NCBI RefSeq assembly: GCF_019393635.1 | Contig: NC_057861.1 | Span: 543,688,211-543,752,210 of the forward strand | Origin: Dromiciops gliroides | Taxonomy: Eukaryota; Chordata; Mammalia; Microbiotheria; Microbiotheriidae | Direction: 5' to 3' | Length of the DNA stretch: 64,000 bases | Part shown: positions 31,319 through 42,600 of the stretch, one piece after another | Position numbering within the stretch: position 1 is the first letter of the stretch | Layout of the letters: each line of letters opens with the position of its first letter | Translations under genes and position numbers: made by a program | The notes under the pieces: generated by a model | The model's input: only the letters and a program-made list of their open reading frames with translations | Told to the model about the DNA's origin: nothing | Databases searched by the model: none

Positions 31319-31922
31319 AAAATAATTAAATTTTTTGCTTGATTACATGTAAAAATAATTTTAACATAACTTTTTTAAAAATTTTGAGTTCCAAGTTCTC
31401 TCCCTCCCTCACCTCCTCTCTCCTATTCTTTCCCCTTTCTTTCTCCCCTCTTTGAGAAAGTAAACAAGTTGATATAGATTATACATGTGCAGTCATTAAA
31501 AACATTTCTATATTAGCCATGTTGCAAAAGAAAACAGACCCAAAAAAAAAGATAAATAAAGTTGAAAAAAGTATGTGTTGATCCTCATTCAGATTCCATC
31601 AGTTCTTTCTCTGGAGGTGGATAGCATATTTCATATGGTCCTTTGGAACTGTCATGGATCATTGTATTATTGTGTACACCTAAGTCTTTCACAGTTGATC
31701 ATTATACAGTGTTTCTGTTACTGTGTACAATGTTTTCTTGATTCTGCTTATTTCACTTTGCATCAGTTCATGTACATCTTCCTAGGTTTTTCTGAAACCA
31801 TCCTGTTCATCATTTCTTATACCACAATAGCATTCAATTACAATCATATATCACAACTTGATCGAACATCCCCCAACTGATAGGCATTCCTTCAATTTTC
31901 AATTCTTTGCTATCACAAAAAG
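31319..31922 (-). mobile_element. L1 LINE 3' end, antisense copy
   Basis: In reverse: 3'UTR, then the ORF2 C-terminal block (TTGCATCAGTTCATGTACAT, CATTTCTTATACCACAATAG, GATAGGCATTCCTTCAATTT). One of the few L1 copies on the minus strand. Confidence 0.8.
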
Positions 31923-31924
31923 AT

Positions 31925-32115
31925 AAAGCAGAGGTTCTTAATATTTTTGTGTGTCATGGACTTATTTTCAGTCTGATGAAACCTATGGATCCATTCTCAG
32001 AATAATGTTCTTAAATGCATAAAATAAAACACATTGGATTACAAAAGAAAGCAATTTTTTTAGTAAAGTTTTCAAAGTATTTTAAAAATATTTCCAGACC
32101 CTGAGCTAAGAACAG
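31925..32115 (+). mobile_element. hAT-like non-autonomous DNA transposon
   Basis: GCAGAGGTTCTTAATATTTT, TGTGTCATGGACTTATTTTC, CAGTCTGATGAAACCTATGG. Same family as 8,413-8,632, opposite orientation. It abuts the L1 end. Confidence 0.6.
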
Positions 32116-32539
32116 GCCTTCAGTTAGATTAATGATTAATGAATGATAGCACTGGTAAAGTTAAGAGATATCTGAACATGTTTATCCTCACCATGAGAAC
32201 TACCTGTCTGTACCAACACAAATTCATTTCAACAAATATTTAAACACCAAGGCACCAGGAATACAAAGAAAATAGTACTTGCCTTAATAGATGTTTGTTG
32301 ACTTGAATTGTCCTTATTAGAACTTGAGGTCTAATAGAAGCAGGGTGTGGTAGAGCTCAAATGAGATAAAAGAGGAAAGCATTTGGCAAACTTTAAAGTG
32401 ATATTGTAAGTGCCAATGATTGTTATTTTTATTATTAGCATACAGTCACCAGGCCTATGGTCTGGTGATGACTTCATTCCCTGAGCCTTATACAGCACTC
32501 CTATGGAGCTCATGAAACGTTTATAGAGCATCACTGGGG

Positions 32540-32765
32540 TGTGCTAGCAAATGTTTAACAACTGGGCTGGGGAGTGGGTGAAAGGTATGCTCACACATAC
32601 ATTTTTAGATTTAATATGTATTATTAACACTTTCTTAAGCCTAAACAATCAACAAAACAATAGATTGAACCCAGATTTGTGCAGATTGCCAATTTCTGAA
32701 ATGTGAATACTACTCACACTAAAAATTTAACAATCAGCTCAGGAAAGCTGGCATGAGCTAACTCC
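32540..32765 (+). repeat. unclassified interspersed repeat, copy 1
   Basis: GTGCTAGCAAATGTTTAACA, TTTAGATTTAATATGTATTA, CACTTTCTTAAGCCTAAACA and AACCCAGATTTGTGCAGATT are repeated in the same order and strand at 51,235-51,475. I cannot name the family. Confidence 0.65.
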
Positions 32766-32794
32766 AACAACCTCCTAAACAGAGGGATACAACA

Positions 32795-33295
32795 TTTATA
32801 CACATCCAATTTAATAAGCAGCTAAGGAATACCTACTAGATGCCAGGTATTTTGCTTATATTCTGAGCTCACAAAAATAAAAATAAAACAATTTCTGCCC
32901 TCAACAAGTTTAAATTTTACAAAAGGGTATAACACATAGAAAGACAACTAAATATAAATACATACAAAATACATTTTAAAATAGTTTTTTTTAGAGGTTG
33001 AGGCACTAGCACCTAATGGAATAAGGAAAGGTCTTTTGTAGGAAGTGTCACCTGAACTGTGATTTGATTCTATAAGGGTACTAAAGAAATACAGGTAAGG
33101 AGGAAGAGCATCCTATCCATGCATAGAAGACAGCTTGTGTCAAAGGCAAGAGGTAGGATATATAGGATGTCTTGAGCAGGGATCAGCAAGTAGGTCAGCC
33201 TGGTTGGAACAAAGACTGTGTTGCATGGGCAGTAATGTGAGATTAGTCTGGAAAAACAGGTCAGAGCTAGATATGAAGGGCTGTAAATGCCAAAC
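32795..33295 (+). repeat. old LINE 3'-end-like repeat
   Basis: TTTAATAAGCAGCTAAGGAA, ATGCCAGGTATTTTGCTTAT, CAACAAGTTTAAATTTTACA and further blocks shared with 29,262. Probably continues at 33,690-33,870. Confidence 0.5.
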
Positions 33296-33296
33296 T

Positions 33297-33690
33297 AGGG
33301 CAGCAAGGTGGTAAAGTGCATAGAGTGCCAGTGCTGGACCTGGAGTTCCTGAATTCAAATCTTGCCTCAGACACTTAAAAGTTGTGTGATGGGGCAGCTA
33401 GGTGGCACAGTGGATAGAGCACTGGCCCTGGATTCAGGAGGACCTGAGTTCAAATCCAGCCTCAGACACTTGACACTTACTAGCTGTGTGACCCTAGGCA
33501 AGTCACTTAACCCCAATTGCCTTACCAAAAAAAAAAAAAAAAAAAAAAAAGTTGTGTGACCCTAAGCAAGTCACTTAACTCCCATTGCCTCCATTCCTCA
33601 TCTGTAACCACTCCAGTATTTCTGCCAAGAAAACTCCAAAAAGGGGGTCACAAAGAGTCAGACACGATTGAATAACAAAAATGCCAAACT
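33297..33690 (+). repeat. long-type tRNA SINE with extended tail, interrupted by a young SINE
   Basis: Head GGGCAGCAAGGTGGTAAAGT. After the insert come AGTATTTCTGCCAAGAAAAC, GGGTCACAAAGAGTCAGACA and CGATTGAATAAC. Confidence 0.8.
33391..33546 (+). repeat. tRNA-derived marsupial SINE, subtype A/B mosaic, nested
   Basis: Target duplication AAAAGTTGTGTGA (33,377-33,389 and about 33,547-33,559). It mixes GATAGAGC and AATTGCC (B) with ATTCAGG and TTGAC (A). Confidence 0.95.
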
Positions 33691-34061
33691 AGGGAGTTTT
33701 TATTTTATCATAAGTGCAATAGGAATCCACTGAAGCTTCACAATCAGAAGAATAATCAAAACTGTACTTTGGGAATATCAATTTGGCAGCTTCGTGGAGG
33801 ATGGATTGGAAAAGGGAGGACGCTGGAAGCTGGGAGACTTAATAGGAGGTTAATGCCCAGGCAAAAGGTTATGATGGCCTGAACTATGGTGGAGGACCTG
33901 GGAGTGGAGAGGAGAATGGCTAGAAATATGATAAAAGTTGTAATAAGGCTGAAGGGAAAATTCAGACAGAGTGCTATAAAACAATTTGAAGATCATTTTC
34001 AGTTAGGGGGAGTGGAAGAAATCTGTAGGGAGGTCATGCCTGAGTTATGCCTTGAGACTTC

Positions 34062-34207
34062 CTTTTTTTTTTGGTCAGGCAATGAGGATTAAGTGACTTG
34101 CCCAGGGTCACACAGCTAGTAATTGTCAAGAGTCTGAGGCCGAATTTGATCTCAGGTCCTCCTGAATCCAGGGCCAGTGTTTTATCCACTGTGCCACCTA
34201 GCTGGCC
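34062..34207 (-). repeat. tRNA-derived marsupial SINE, subtype A
   Basis: Antisense copy from a T-run to GCTGGCCCC. The CTAGTAATTGTCAAGAGTC part is diverged. Confidence 0.92.
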
Positions 34208-34334
34208 CCAACATTTTCTTCTAAGATTTCTATAGGCACAGTAGGAACTTCATATTTTTTTAACAAGTTTTTTTTTTTAATTTTAGTTAGCTTATTTTAG
34301 TTGAACAAGTCGAGAGAGATGTGAAGAGAATACT

Positions 34335-34475
34335 TTAATAGGACCATAGATTAAGAGCTGGAAGGGACTTTAGAGACCATTGAGCCCAACTCCTTAATTT
34401 TACAAATAAGGAAACTGAGGCACAGGGATTAAGTGACTTGCCTAGGGCCACATAGTGTCTGAGGAAGGCATGAAT
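34335..34475 (-). repeat. MIR-like SINE fragment, antisense
   Basis: TTAAGAGCTGGAAGGGACTT, AATAAGGAAACTGAGGCACA, GATTAAGTGACTTGCCTAGG. Confidence 0.65.
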
Positions 34476-34552
34476 ACATTGTGGAAGAGTGCAGGACAAA
34501 TGTAGTGGACGTAATTAGCAGTCTAGTTCAGATAAACATGGAGTTCATATAA

Positions 34553-35140
34553 AGCAGCAGTTCTCAAACTTTTTGATCTCAGGATCACGCTACAATTTTT
34601 TTTCTCTACATTTTCATTGATATTGAGTTTTGTTTCTCTGCCTCATTATAGTTTTCCCCAGTACTCCTTTCTCCCTGAGAACCATCCCATATAACAAATA
34701 ACATTTTTTAAAAGACAAAGAGGGGGGAAAGTCAGCATAACTGGTTGATATATCAAAGTCTGAAATATGTGGCATTCGCAATCACAACACTTGTGGACCT
34801 CCCACTTCTGCAGTCCCTTTACACTTAGCTTTCATGTGGGTTACATCTACTGATATTTACCATATTAGGAACTATAACACTGTAGTATTATTATTTTTTC
34901 TTTTCTTTTCTTTTTGGCAGGGCAATGAGGGTTAAATGACTTGCCCAGGGTCACATAGCTAGTAAGTGTCAAGTGTCTGAGGCCGGATTTGAACTCAGGT
35001 ACTCCTGAATCCAGGGCCAGTGCTTTATCCACTGCGCCATCTAGCTGCCCCCACTGTAGTATTATTATGAAAATAGTTTTGACCCCCTGAAAGGTTCTTG
35101 GGGACCTCCAAATTACACTTTGATAACCATTACTGGGAGA
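34553..35140 (+). mobile_element. hAT-like DNA transposon fossil, interrupted by a SINE
   Basis: Starts AGCAGTTCTCAAACTTTTTG and ends near ACCATTACTGGGAGAG. The middle has CATGTGGGTTACATCTACTG and ATATTTACCATATTAGGAAC, shared with 44,877-45,383. Non-coding. Confidence 0.7.
34895..35052 (-). repeat. tRNA-derived marsupial SINE, subtype A, nested in a hAT element
   Basis: Flanked by ACTGTAGTATTATTAT at 34,879-34,894 and 35,053-35,068. Confidence 0.96.
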
Positions 35141-35159
35141 GAACAAAGTCAAATGAGGC

Positions 35160-35930
35160 TGCAAAGTAGGTTGGAAACCAGATCACTGAGGGTCTCAAGT
35201 GGTTTGTATTATCTCTTGTGACTGCTAAGGAGTCATTGAGGGTTTTTGAAAACTGACATGCCAGAAAAGTCTCTTATGCTAACAGTAGGAAGAAGTGTTC
35301 TGGATTAGATTTCAGATACAAAAGGAAGCCTACCAAAATGGGTGACTTCCATTAAAAAAAATCACAGCTTTTTATTTTCTTGGTTTGTTTAATTCTGATC
35401 CTGCAGCAGACCAGAAAGGAATCATGATAACATGGAGCAAATTTCTTTTCAAGTAACTCACTGTCTTCAGAAAACACAAGGAAAGAAAGAAGTGACTTCT
35501 TTATTCAGAAGGATGAATTAGAACTTTGAGGGACAAAGGGAAGAAGTAATGTGAGCCATCTTCCCAGACATAGTCCATGTGGTTTTAGTCAGAAGGCTTG
35601 TTTGAGAGGAGTAAGAAATGCCAAGAACCAGCTGACCTTATCAGATGCCCGTTTTGCCTCACTACCCCCAACACAAGCTGAACATACCTGTGTAATGTAG
35701 GAAAACTGTGTCAGGATGAAACTAAGTACTAAAACGGCAAACAAATATTAACAAGGGCCAGTCCTTATCTTGACTTGCTAGGGTTAATTTCAGTCTTTTA
35801 TCTTTCCCTCCCTCTCACCATCCCCAACCTCTGAGGAGAAGCCAACTTCGACAGCCAGAATCATTGTATTTTAATTTTGTTATTCATGATGCATTTCTTT
35901 TATGGAATAGCTCCATTTAAAAAATTGAAC
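35160..35930. other. intergenic sequence without recognised features
   Basis: About 770 bp that show no SINE, LINE signature or exon. Some of it could be old repeat beyond recognition. Confidence 0.45.
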
Positions 35931-35932
35931 CA

Positions 35933-36079
35933 GGGGCAGCTAGGTGGTGCAGTGAGTAAAGCACTGGCCCTGAATTCAGGAGGATCTGAGTTCAAATTTG
36001 TCCTCAGACACTTAACACTTACTAGCTATGTGACCCTGGGCAAGTCACTTAACCTCAACTGCCTCACACACACGCAAAA
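35933..36079 (+). repeat. tRNA-derived marsupial SINE, mosaic subtype
   Basis: Sense copy with GAATTCAGG, TTAACACTTAC and CAACTGCCTCA. The tail is (CA)n-rich instead of poly-A. Confidence 0.93.
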
Positions 36080-36095
36080 ATTTTCAACCAAGTCA

Positions 36096-36353
36096 GGCTA
36101 TTGACAGCTTTTGTTGGTCAGTCATGTCTGACTCTTCATGACCCCATTTGGGATTTTCTTGGCAAAGATACGGGAGTGGTTTGCCATTTCCTTCTCCAAC
36201 TCATTTTACAGATGAGGAAACCAAGGCAAACAGGGTGAAGTAACTTGCCCAGGATCACACAGTTAGTATCTGAGGTCAGATATGAACTCAGGAAGCTGAG
36301 TCTTCCTGACACCAGGCTTGGCACTCTATCCACCTTGCCACCCAGCTGTCCCC
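36096..36353 (-). repeat. long-type tRNA SINE with extended tail
   Basis: Antisense, near complete: GTCAGTCATGTCTGACTCTT, GGTTTGCCATTTCCTTCTCC, CACTCTATCCACCTTGCCAC. Confidence 0.88.
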
Positions 36354-36584
36354 ACTGAATGGTAATTAGACTTATTTTACTTCATGGGCTCAAATCAGCT
36401 CCTATTCTTCTCCAAAACAACTGACCCTAGAAGAAACAAATTACATGCCCTTTCCATGAACTAGCATTAGAACCCATTTGGACGTCAATTCCCTCATTTG
36501 TAAAATAAGGAGGTTGATATTAAGTGATGTATAAAATTCCCCTTCATTTTGAATGTTCTATTTCTTTTTTATTATATTAGTATC

Positions 36585-36732
36585 TTTTTTGGGGGGTGGG
36601 GCAACAAGGGTTAAGTGACTTGCCCAGGGTCACCCAGCTAGTAAGTGTCAAGTGTCTGAGGCTGGATTTGAACTCAGGTCCTCCTGAATTCAGAGCCAGT
36701 GCTTTATCCACTGCGCCACCTAGCTGCCCCAC
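36585..36732 (-). repeat. tRNA-derived marsupial SINE, subtype A, with target-site duplication
   Basis: Flanked by ATTAGTATCT at 36,575-36,584 and 36,733-36,742. The tail contains a G-run on the plus strand. Confidence 0.94.
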
Positions 36733-36739
36733 ATTAGTA

Positions 36740-37290
36740 TCTTAATAAGGAATTTTAGGTCTAGAGTCTTTGTGAGAGGTGGTATTTTCCAATTTGTTTT
36801 TTCCTATAATAGCCAGGCTACAAGCAACTATCTGGTGGAAATGCAGGCCACTTGATATCAAAAAATTGGAATTTTAAAAAGTGGAATAAATTCTTCTACC
36901 TCTTTAGAAAGGCAGCTCTTGAACACAGAAAGACTTTGAAAGAACATGCAAAAAAAGGGCTTTGAATTAAACTTCAACTCCCCTAGTCTCTAAGACATCA
37001 AGGAAATATAAGGCTACTTAATTTTACCCCCTGATCATGACTAAGGTAAGATTGTGATTGGGAGAGCAAGAAACTAAAGACTTGATGTGAAGACAAGGAT
37101 GAAGTGAGGGTTCTCAATTTTCTTCCTTTACTCACTCACCTGGAATTTCTTGGGCACCTATGTAAGTTGGATTATATGCTATTATGGAAGATATATCAAT
37201 CCTAAACCCTATCGCCCAATTCATATAGTGCTTTAATCTCATTTAATACTCACAACCACCCTGTTTTATCTATACTTTATGTGTTGTTAA
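36740..37290. other. intergenic or distal 3'UTR sequence, no feature seen
   Basis: Unique-looking sequence. It may belong to a longer EEF2K 3'UTR, since the human one is several kb from memory, but nothing here proves it. Confidence 0.35.
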
Positions 37291-37299
37291 CCTCAATTT

Positions 37300-37540
37300 A
37301 CAGATATGGAAATAACACTTATATAGGGCAAGCGCTTTATAATTATCTCATTTGATTCTCACAACAACTCCGGAAGGAAGGTGCTATTATCACCCCCATT
37401 TTACAGATGAGAAAGTTGAGGCAAATGGGAAAATTACTTGCCCAAGGTCATATAGCTAAGTGTTTGAGGCCACATTTGAACTTGGGTATGCTTGACTCTA
37501 GGCTTAAGGTTTATCTACAGCACCACCTAGCTGCCACATA
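37300..37540 (-). repeat. MIR-like SINE, antisense
   Basis: TAATTATCTCATTTGATTCT, CCCATTTTACAGATGAGAAA, CACCACCTAGCTGCC. It has the young SINE head on a MIR-type body. Confidence 0.75.
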
Positions 37541-37837
37541 AATTAAGTGATTTATTTTATGGTCACTGAATTATTAGTGGGAAAGAATCTAAAACTGATG
37601 TGGATTTTAACACTTTTCCTACTACACTAGATTGCCTCTAAATCAATTTATAATCTAGTAATTTATAACCCAGTTTGGGAGAGGGGAAAGAACAGTTACA
37701 TGAAGCTAGCAGCCAGATAACACATTTGTCACTCATACATACAGTTGTCACTCATAAAACTTCAATAATCTGGTGGTGGTAGGATTAATTAGCAAAAATT
37801 TTGAATTACAAACTTTTTTAAAAAAAAGAAATGAATT

Positions 37838-39495
37838 TTTATTATTTTCAAGGCCATACAGTAACTGAAACAAGATCAACAAAAGTGCTTTTCCAGTAGT
37901 ATTCCTTAGAGGACAGTCTACAAGGAACAGATAAAAATGCTTTGTAATTAACATATCACTTGTTTCCATGGAGATGGATGCTAGTAAAGTGCTTCAGGCT
38001 ATATGATAAGTTTGTCCTTATCCATGTTTTTAAAACATTTGCCCCAAAATTTTACTTGTACTATTAATTTGCAGTTTTTGAAGAGAAGACTGGATAAGCA
38101 AAGACAAATTTCAGTCTGGCAACATGTGAACAAACTGAATTAACTGAGTATGAATAAATGAGTCTTTACTTGCAATACAGTTCTCAATAGACTATCAATG
38201 GAACTAGGGAGCTGAAAATTACATTCGGATCAGTGGAGAATCAGACAAAAAATAATAATGAAGAAAATCTGGTGGATGTTGAAGGCCAAGAATACCATAA
38301 TACCACACAAAGGTCTTCTGTGGTGAGGTGTGTTTTTACATTAAGATGATGAATAAATTTTGACTAGGATGAAAAAAAAAAGCTCAAACATGCAACAATA
38401 TCATTTTCTCAAATGTTTGCTTTATAACTATTCTGCTCCCCACTAGATAATTTAAGACTTGGAGGTAGAAATATGTTGCATACAATTTTATCAAACCTCT
38501 TATTTAAAAGCTTGCTGAAGGAAATATAATTCAAAATAGTATATATATATTTTTTGCTGTGTAATAGTATTAGTCAAATGACTAAAAATAAAGGCATCTG
38601 AGCTGAATGAATAGAGAGAAATCAGCAGAACGCTCCCCGTGGTGGCAAGAGCTAAGGTGAGCTACATTCTCTCCTAACCTGGGCACCCATGGAAATCTGC
38701 AAGAACAATTCCATGTTAGGAGACTTTCTAACTTTATTTTGAAATGTTTCCAAATGTATGGTTTCCTCAATCAGCTGGCTGGCCACAAAAGGAAACCTGA
38801 AGCGGTATCCCACACTCCCCAGGAACAGACAGGCCTTTGGGACAATGGGACTGTGGTCACCCATGGAAATCTGGAAAAATAATTCCACAGGAGGAGACTT
38901 TTTAACTTTCTTCCAAAACATTTCCAAACTTAAGTTTCCCCAATCCATTTTTATTTCATGAAAGGCAAACCTGAAGATTCCTACCTACCTCCCAGAAATG
39001 AAAGAGTCTTTGGAGTTGTGGAATCCAAGGTTTTTTTCGTTTAGCCAATGTTATTTTGGTGACCAAAATATTAACATTGTTCACAGAAGACAGAAAGGAG
39101 TAAATACAGCTCAACATATATAGCTTCTTCCCTTAGAAAGGAAGCAGCTCACTCCATTCTAACAGTTAAAAAATATATTTAAAAAAAAAGGTTATGTTTA
39201 TTGATAATATAACCTCAAAAAGTAGGCCTAAGTTCACGACGCTACTTCTGTTTACCCCCTTCCCTCCCTCACCCCAACAAATATACTTGTAGCCTTCACA
39301 GGCATATATATGTTTCTTTGCTTATAGCAAAGGGAAATCCCCAAAGTCCAAATGTGAAATACAAAAGTCAGTTTCACAACACATAAAAAATGCATTTTTA
39401 GGGACAAATGAAGAAAGTCACTTTCTTCTTTCCAGCTTAAAAAAAAATCCCACCCCCCAAATATGTACAAAGACGATGGTGACGGCTTCCGTGGG
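37838..39495 (-). other. EEF2K: probable EEF2K 3'UTR (distal end uncertain)
   Basis: Follows the stop codon and is free of recognisable SINEs for over 1.6 kb, unlike its surroundings. A candidate AATAAA on the gene strand lies at 37,843-37,838; others occur further on (e.g. near 37,553). It contains the 174-bp tandem duplication at 38,684-39,030. Confidence 0.5.
38684..39030. repeat. 174-bp tandem duplication in EEF2K 3'UTR
   Basis: CACCCATGGAAATCTG at 38,684 recurs at 38,858. Then AACAATTCCA.../AATAATTCCA..., GGAGACTTTCTAACTTT/GGAGACTTTTTAACTTT and TGTTTCCAAA/CATTTCCAAA follow in register, ending in related GACAGGCCTTTGGGAC and AAAGAGTCTTTGGAGT. The copies are well diverged, so the duplication is old. 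Confidence 0.85.
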
Positions 39496-39605
39496 CTAGT
39501 CCTCCATCAATGCCCATGCTTCTTCAGCTTTCTCATAGTACTTATTGGCTAGCCGGCCCTTCATGGCTTCCATGGCAGCCTCTGCAGCTGCAGTGTATAG
39601 GTCAC
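39496..39605 (-). CDS. EEF2K: EEF2K last coding exon with stop codon
   Basis: 110 bp encoding [20 protein letters not shown], then [15 protein letters not shown] and TAG. Acceptor TTTTTCAG. Human ends AQMEE; this C-terminal tail is known to be needed for eEF2 phosphorylation. Confidence 0.96.
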
Positions 39606-42600
39606 CTGAAAAAGAAAGCAACACAATGAAATCTGTTCTCTGAATGGGGTTACAAAGACAATCATGGGCAAACAAAACCAGATTCAATTTGCCAAGGGCC
39701 AAACTTGCTGTGGAAGAGATTTATTAGGTCAGCAGAAAAAGATTTCTCTTTTTCAGGGTTGTTAAGACAAGGAACAAAGAAGATAGTGCAGTGGATAGAG
39801 CTCTGGGCTTGAAGTTAAGAGGACTTGAGTTCAAATGCAGTCTCAAATACTTACTAGCTGTGTGACCCTGGTCAAGTCACATAAGTTCTATTTTCCCCCT
39901 TTCTTCATCCATACAATGGGAATAATGATAGCACCTAATACATAGGGATTTTGTGAGGATCAAATAATATTTTTAATGCACTTGGTATAGTGCCTGGTGT
40001 TTAATAAATGCTTTCCCTTGGGCAGCTAGGTGGCACAGTGGATAGAGCACCGGCCCTGGAGTCAGGAGTACCTGAGTTCAAATCCGGCCTCGACACTTAA
40101 CACTTACTAGCTGTGTGACCCTGGGCAAGTCACTTAACCCCAATTGCCTCACTAAAAAAAATTAAAAAAAAAAATGCTTTCCCCTTTTCTGAAAAGCTCC
40201 AATAAGACACACAACTACTCCTTCCTCATTCCCACTCTATGTAGGAATGGCTCAAGCACATTGTAGAGGTAGAGTGGTGATTGCCTCCAAGTTTCCCTTA
40301 AGATCTAACTTATGATTCTAGGATATGCTTGATAATTTTTTTTTTTCTTTTTAGGGCAATGAGGGTTAAGTGACTTGCCCAGGGTCACACAGCTAGTAAG
40401 TGTTAAGTATCTGAGGCCGGATTTGAACTCAGGTACTCCTGAATCCAGGGACAGTGCTTTATCCAGTGCACCACCTAGCTGCCCCCTATGCTTGATAATT
40501 TAATTCTATGGGTGAAATAGTAAACTGTGGGGAAAAAAAAATTTTTTTTTTTGGGCAGGGCAATGAGGGTTACAGCTAGTAAGTGTGTGACCTTGGGCAA
40601 GTCACTTAACCCTCATTGCCCCCCCAAAATCTTTGCAGAAAGTTTCTCTGACGAATTCATTTCTAAGATATATAAGGCACTGAATTCAAATTCATAAGAA
40701 AAGACCAACTATAATTAGTCATATGATAAAATGCTCTAAATTACTAATAATTAGAAAAAAGCAAGTTAAAACAACTTTGATATATCACCTCACACTCATC
40801 AGATTGGCAAAGTTGACAAAAAAGGAAAATGACAAATACTGGAGGGCAGTGGGGAAACAGGCATATTAATGGAGCTGTGAAGCGGTTCAGCCATCTTGGA
40901 AAGCAATTTGGAATCATACCCCAAAGTTATTCAACTGTGCATACCCTTTGACCCAGTGATACCATTACTAGGTCTCTATCTCAAGGAAATCAAAGAAAGT
41001 GGAATAGGACCCAGAGAAATAAAAATATTTATAGCAGCTCTTTCCATGGTGGCAAAGAATTAGAAATGGGGAGGGTGCCCATCAGGGGAGGATGTGATGA
41101 AATACCACTGTGTTGTAAAAAATGACGAAGGGGGTAGTTTTAGAAAAGTCTGGGAAGATTTGTATAAACTGATACAAAGTAAATAGAACCAGGAGAATAA
41201 TTTATATGATAACAACAACTCTGTAAGGACAAACAACTTTAAAGACTTAGGAACACAATGGAACCAATCAGAGTTCCAGGGGAGACATGAAAAAACATGC
41301 TACCCAACTCCATTTAGGGATGATGGACTCAGAGTGCAGATTCAAGCATATATTTGGATATGGCAATTGTAAGAATTTACTTTGCATGATTATTGGGTTT
41401 TGTTTTTCTTGCTTTTTCAATGAGTAAGGGAAGACCAGAAGGAGAGAATTTTGCAACTGGAAATAAATAAAATTGAATTAAAATAGAAAAGAAATTAAAA
41501 AAAAACAAATAAGCATAGCCATTCAAAACTACACATTAGCTATGTTAGAAAATGTGTCTCCTTCATGAGTCTATCAGATTTGTCAGAAAGGAGGTGGTCC
41601 TCTGGACTCATCCCACTGTCTTTCCATTCACCCCTGTATTTGTATATTTGGTTTTCCTTTTGTAGAGTTGCAGCCAATGGGACAGGATCTGGCTCTGCTT
41701 TCTTCACTTGATATTTCTTGTGTTTTTGCATGTTTTAAAATTCCTTTTCCATGTCATTCCAAGTTCTAAGAATAATAACTATGGGGCATTAATGATTTTC
41801 TACAATTACAAATAACAATGGTATAATAAACATACACTTCTGGTTTGTTTTTTTTAGTGAGGCAATTGGGGTTGTGACTTGCCCAGGGTCACACAGCTAG
41901 TAAGTGTTAAGTGTCTGAGGCCAAATTTGAACTCAGGTACTCCTGACTCCAGGGCCGGTGCTCTATCCACTGTGCCACCTAGCTGCCCCATAACATACAC
42001 TTCTTAAAAAACAACAACATAAAACTCTTTGGTAATGTTCTTTGAGTAAACTTCCAATTGTGCGACTATTGAATCAAAGGATATGATATAGTGTATTGTT
42101 CTCCAAAAAGATACCACCAATCTGTAATTCTGCCAGAGATGTATGAGTATACCTGTTTCTTCAGAGCTTCACCAACTTTTATAATTTCTGTTTATTTTTT
42201 TTTGCCAAATGGGTATTTGTGATTATTAAGGAGATGGGACATTTTTTCCCCCCAAGTGACTAGTTGGATTCAGTGTGTACTCTTTAGAAAACTGTCTGTG
42301 CATATTCTTTTACCATTTATTCACTGGTGAATGGGTGTTTTCCCATGAATGTTCAAATTAGCTCCTTTAAGGTTTTAGAGACATACTTCTTGTCTCTTAG
42401 GATTTGCTGTAAATAAACCCTTACGAGATATACATATTATTTTTCTTTTTTGTTTACAGATTTTTTGTTCTACATAATTTTATTTAATATAATTGAGTAT
42501 ACATATATGTATAAACAGAAATGGAATATATATGTACATTTCAACAATATTTATTAGAGAATCATTTCCCTAGTTTTTATTTTCCATAGGTTTGTGGACC

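Noticed and set aside
38652-38948. 98-residue minus-strand frame with an internal protein repeat
   Set aside because: It arises from the 174-bp tandem duplication in the EEF2K 3'UTR, lies after the stop codon, and shows no known domain or coding bias that I can see.
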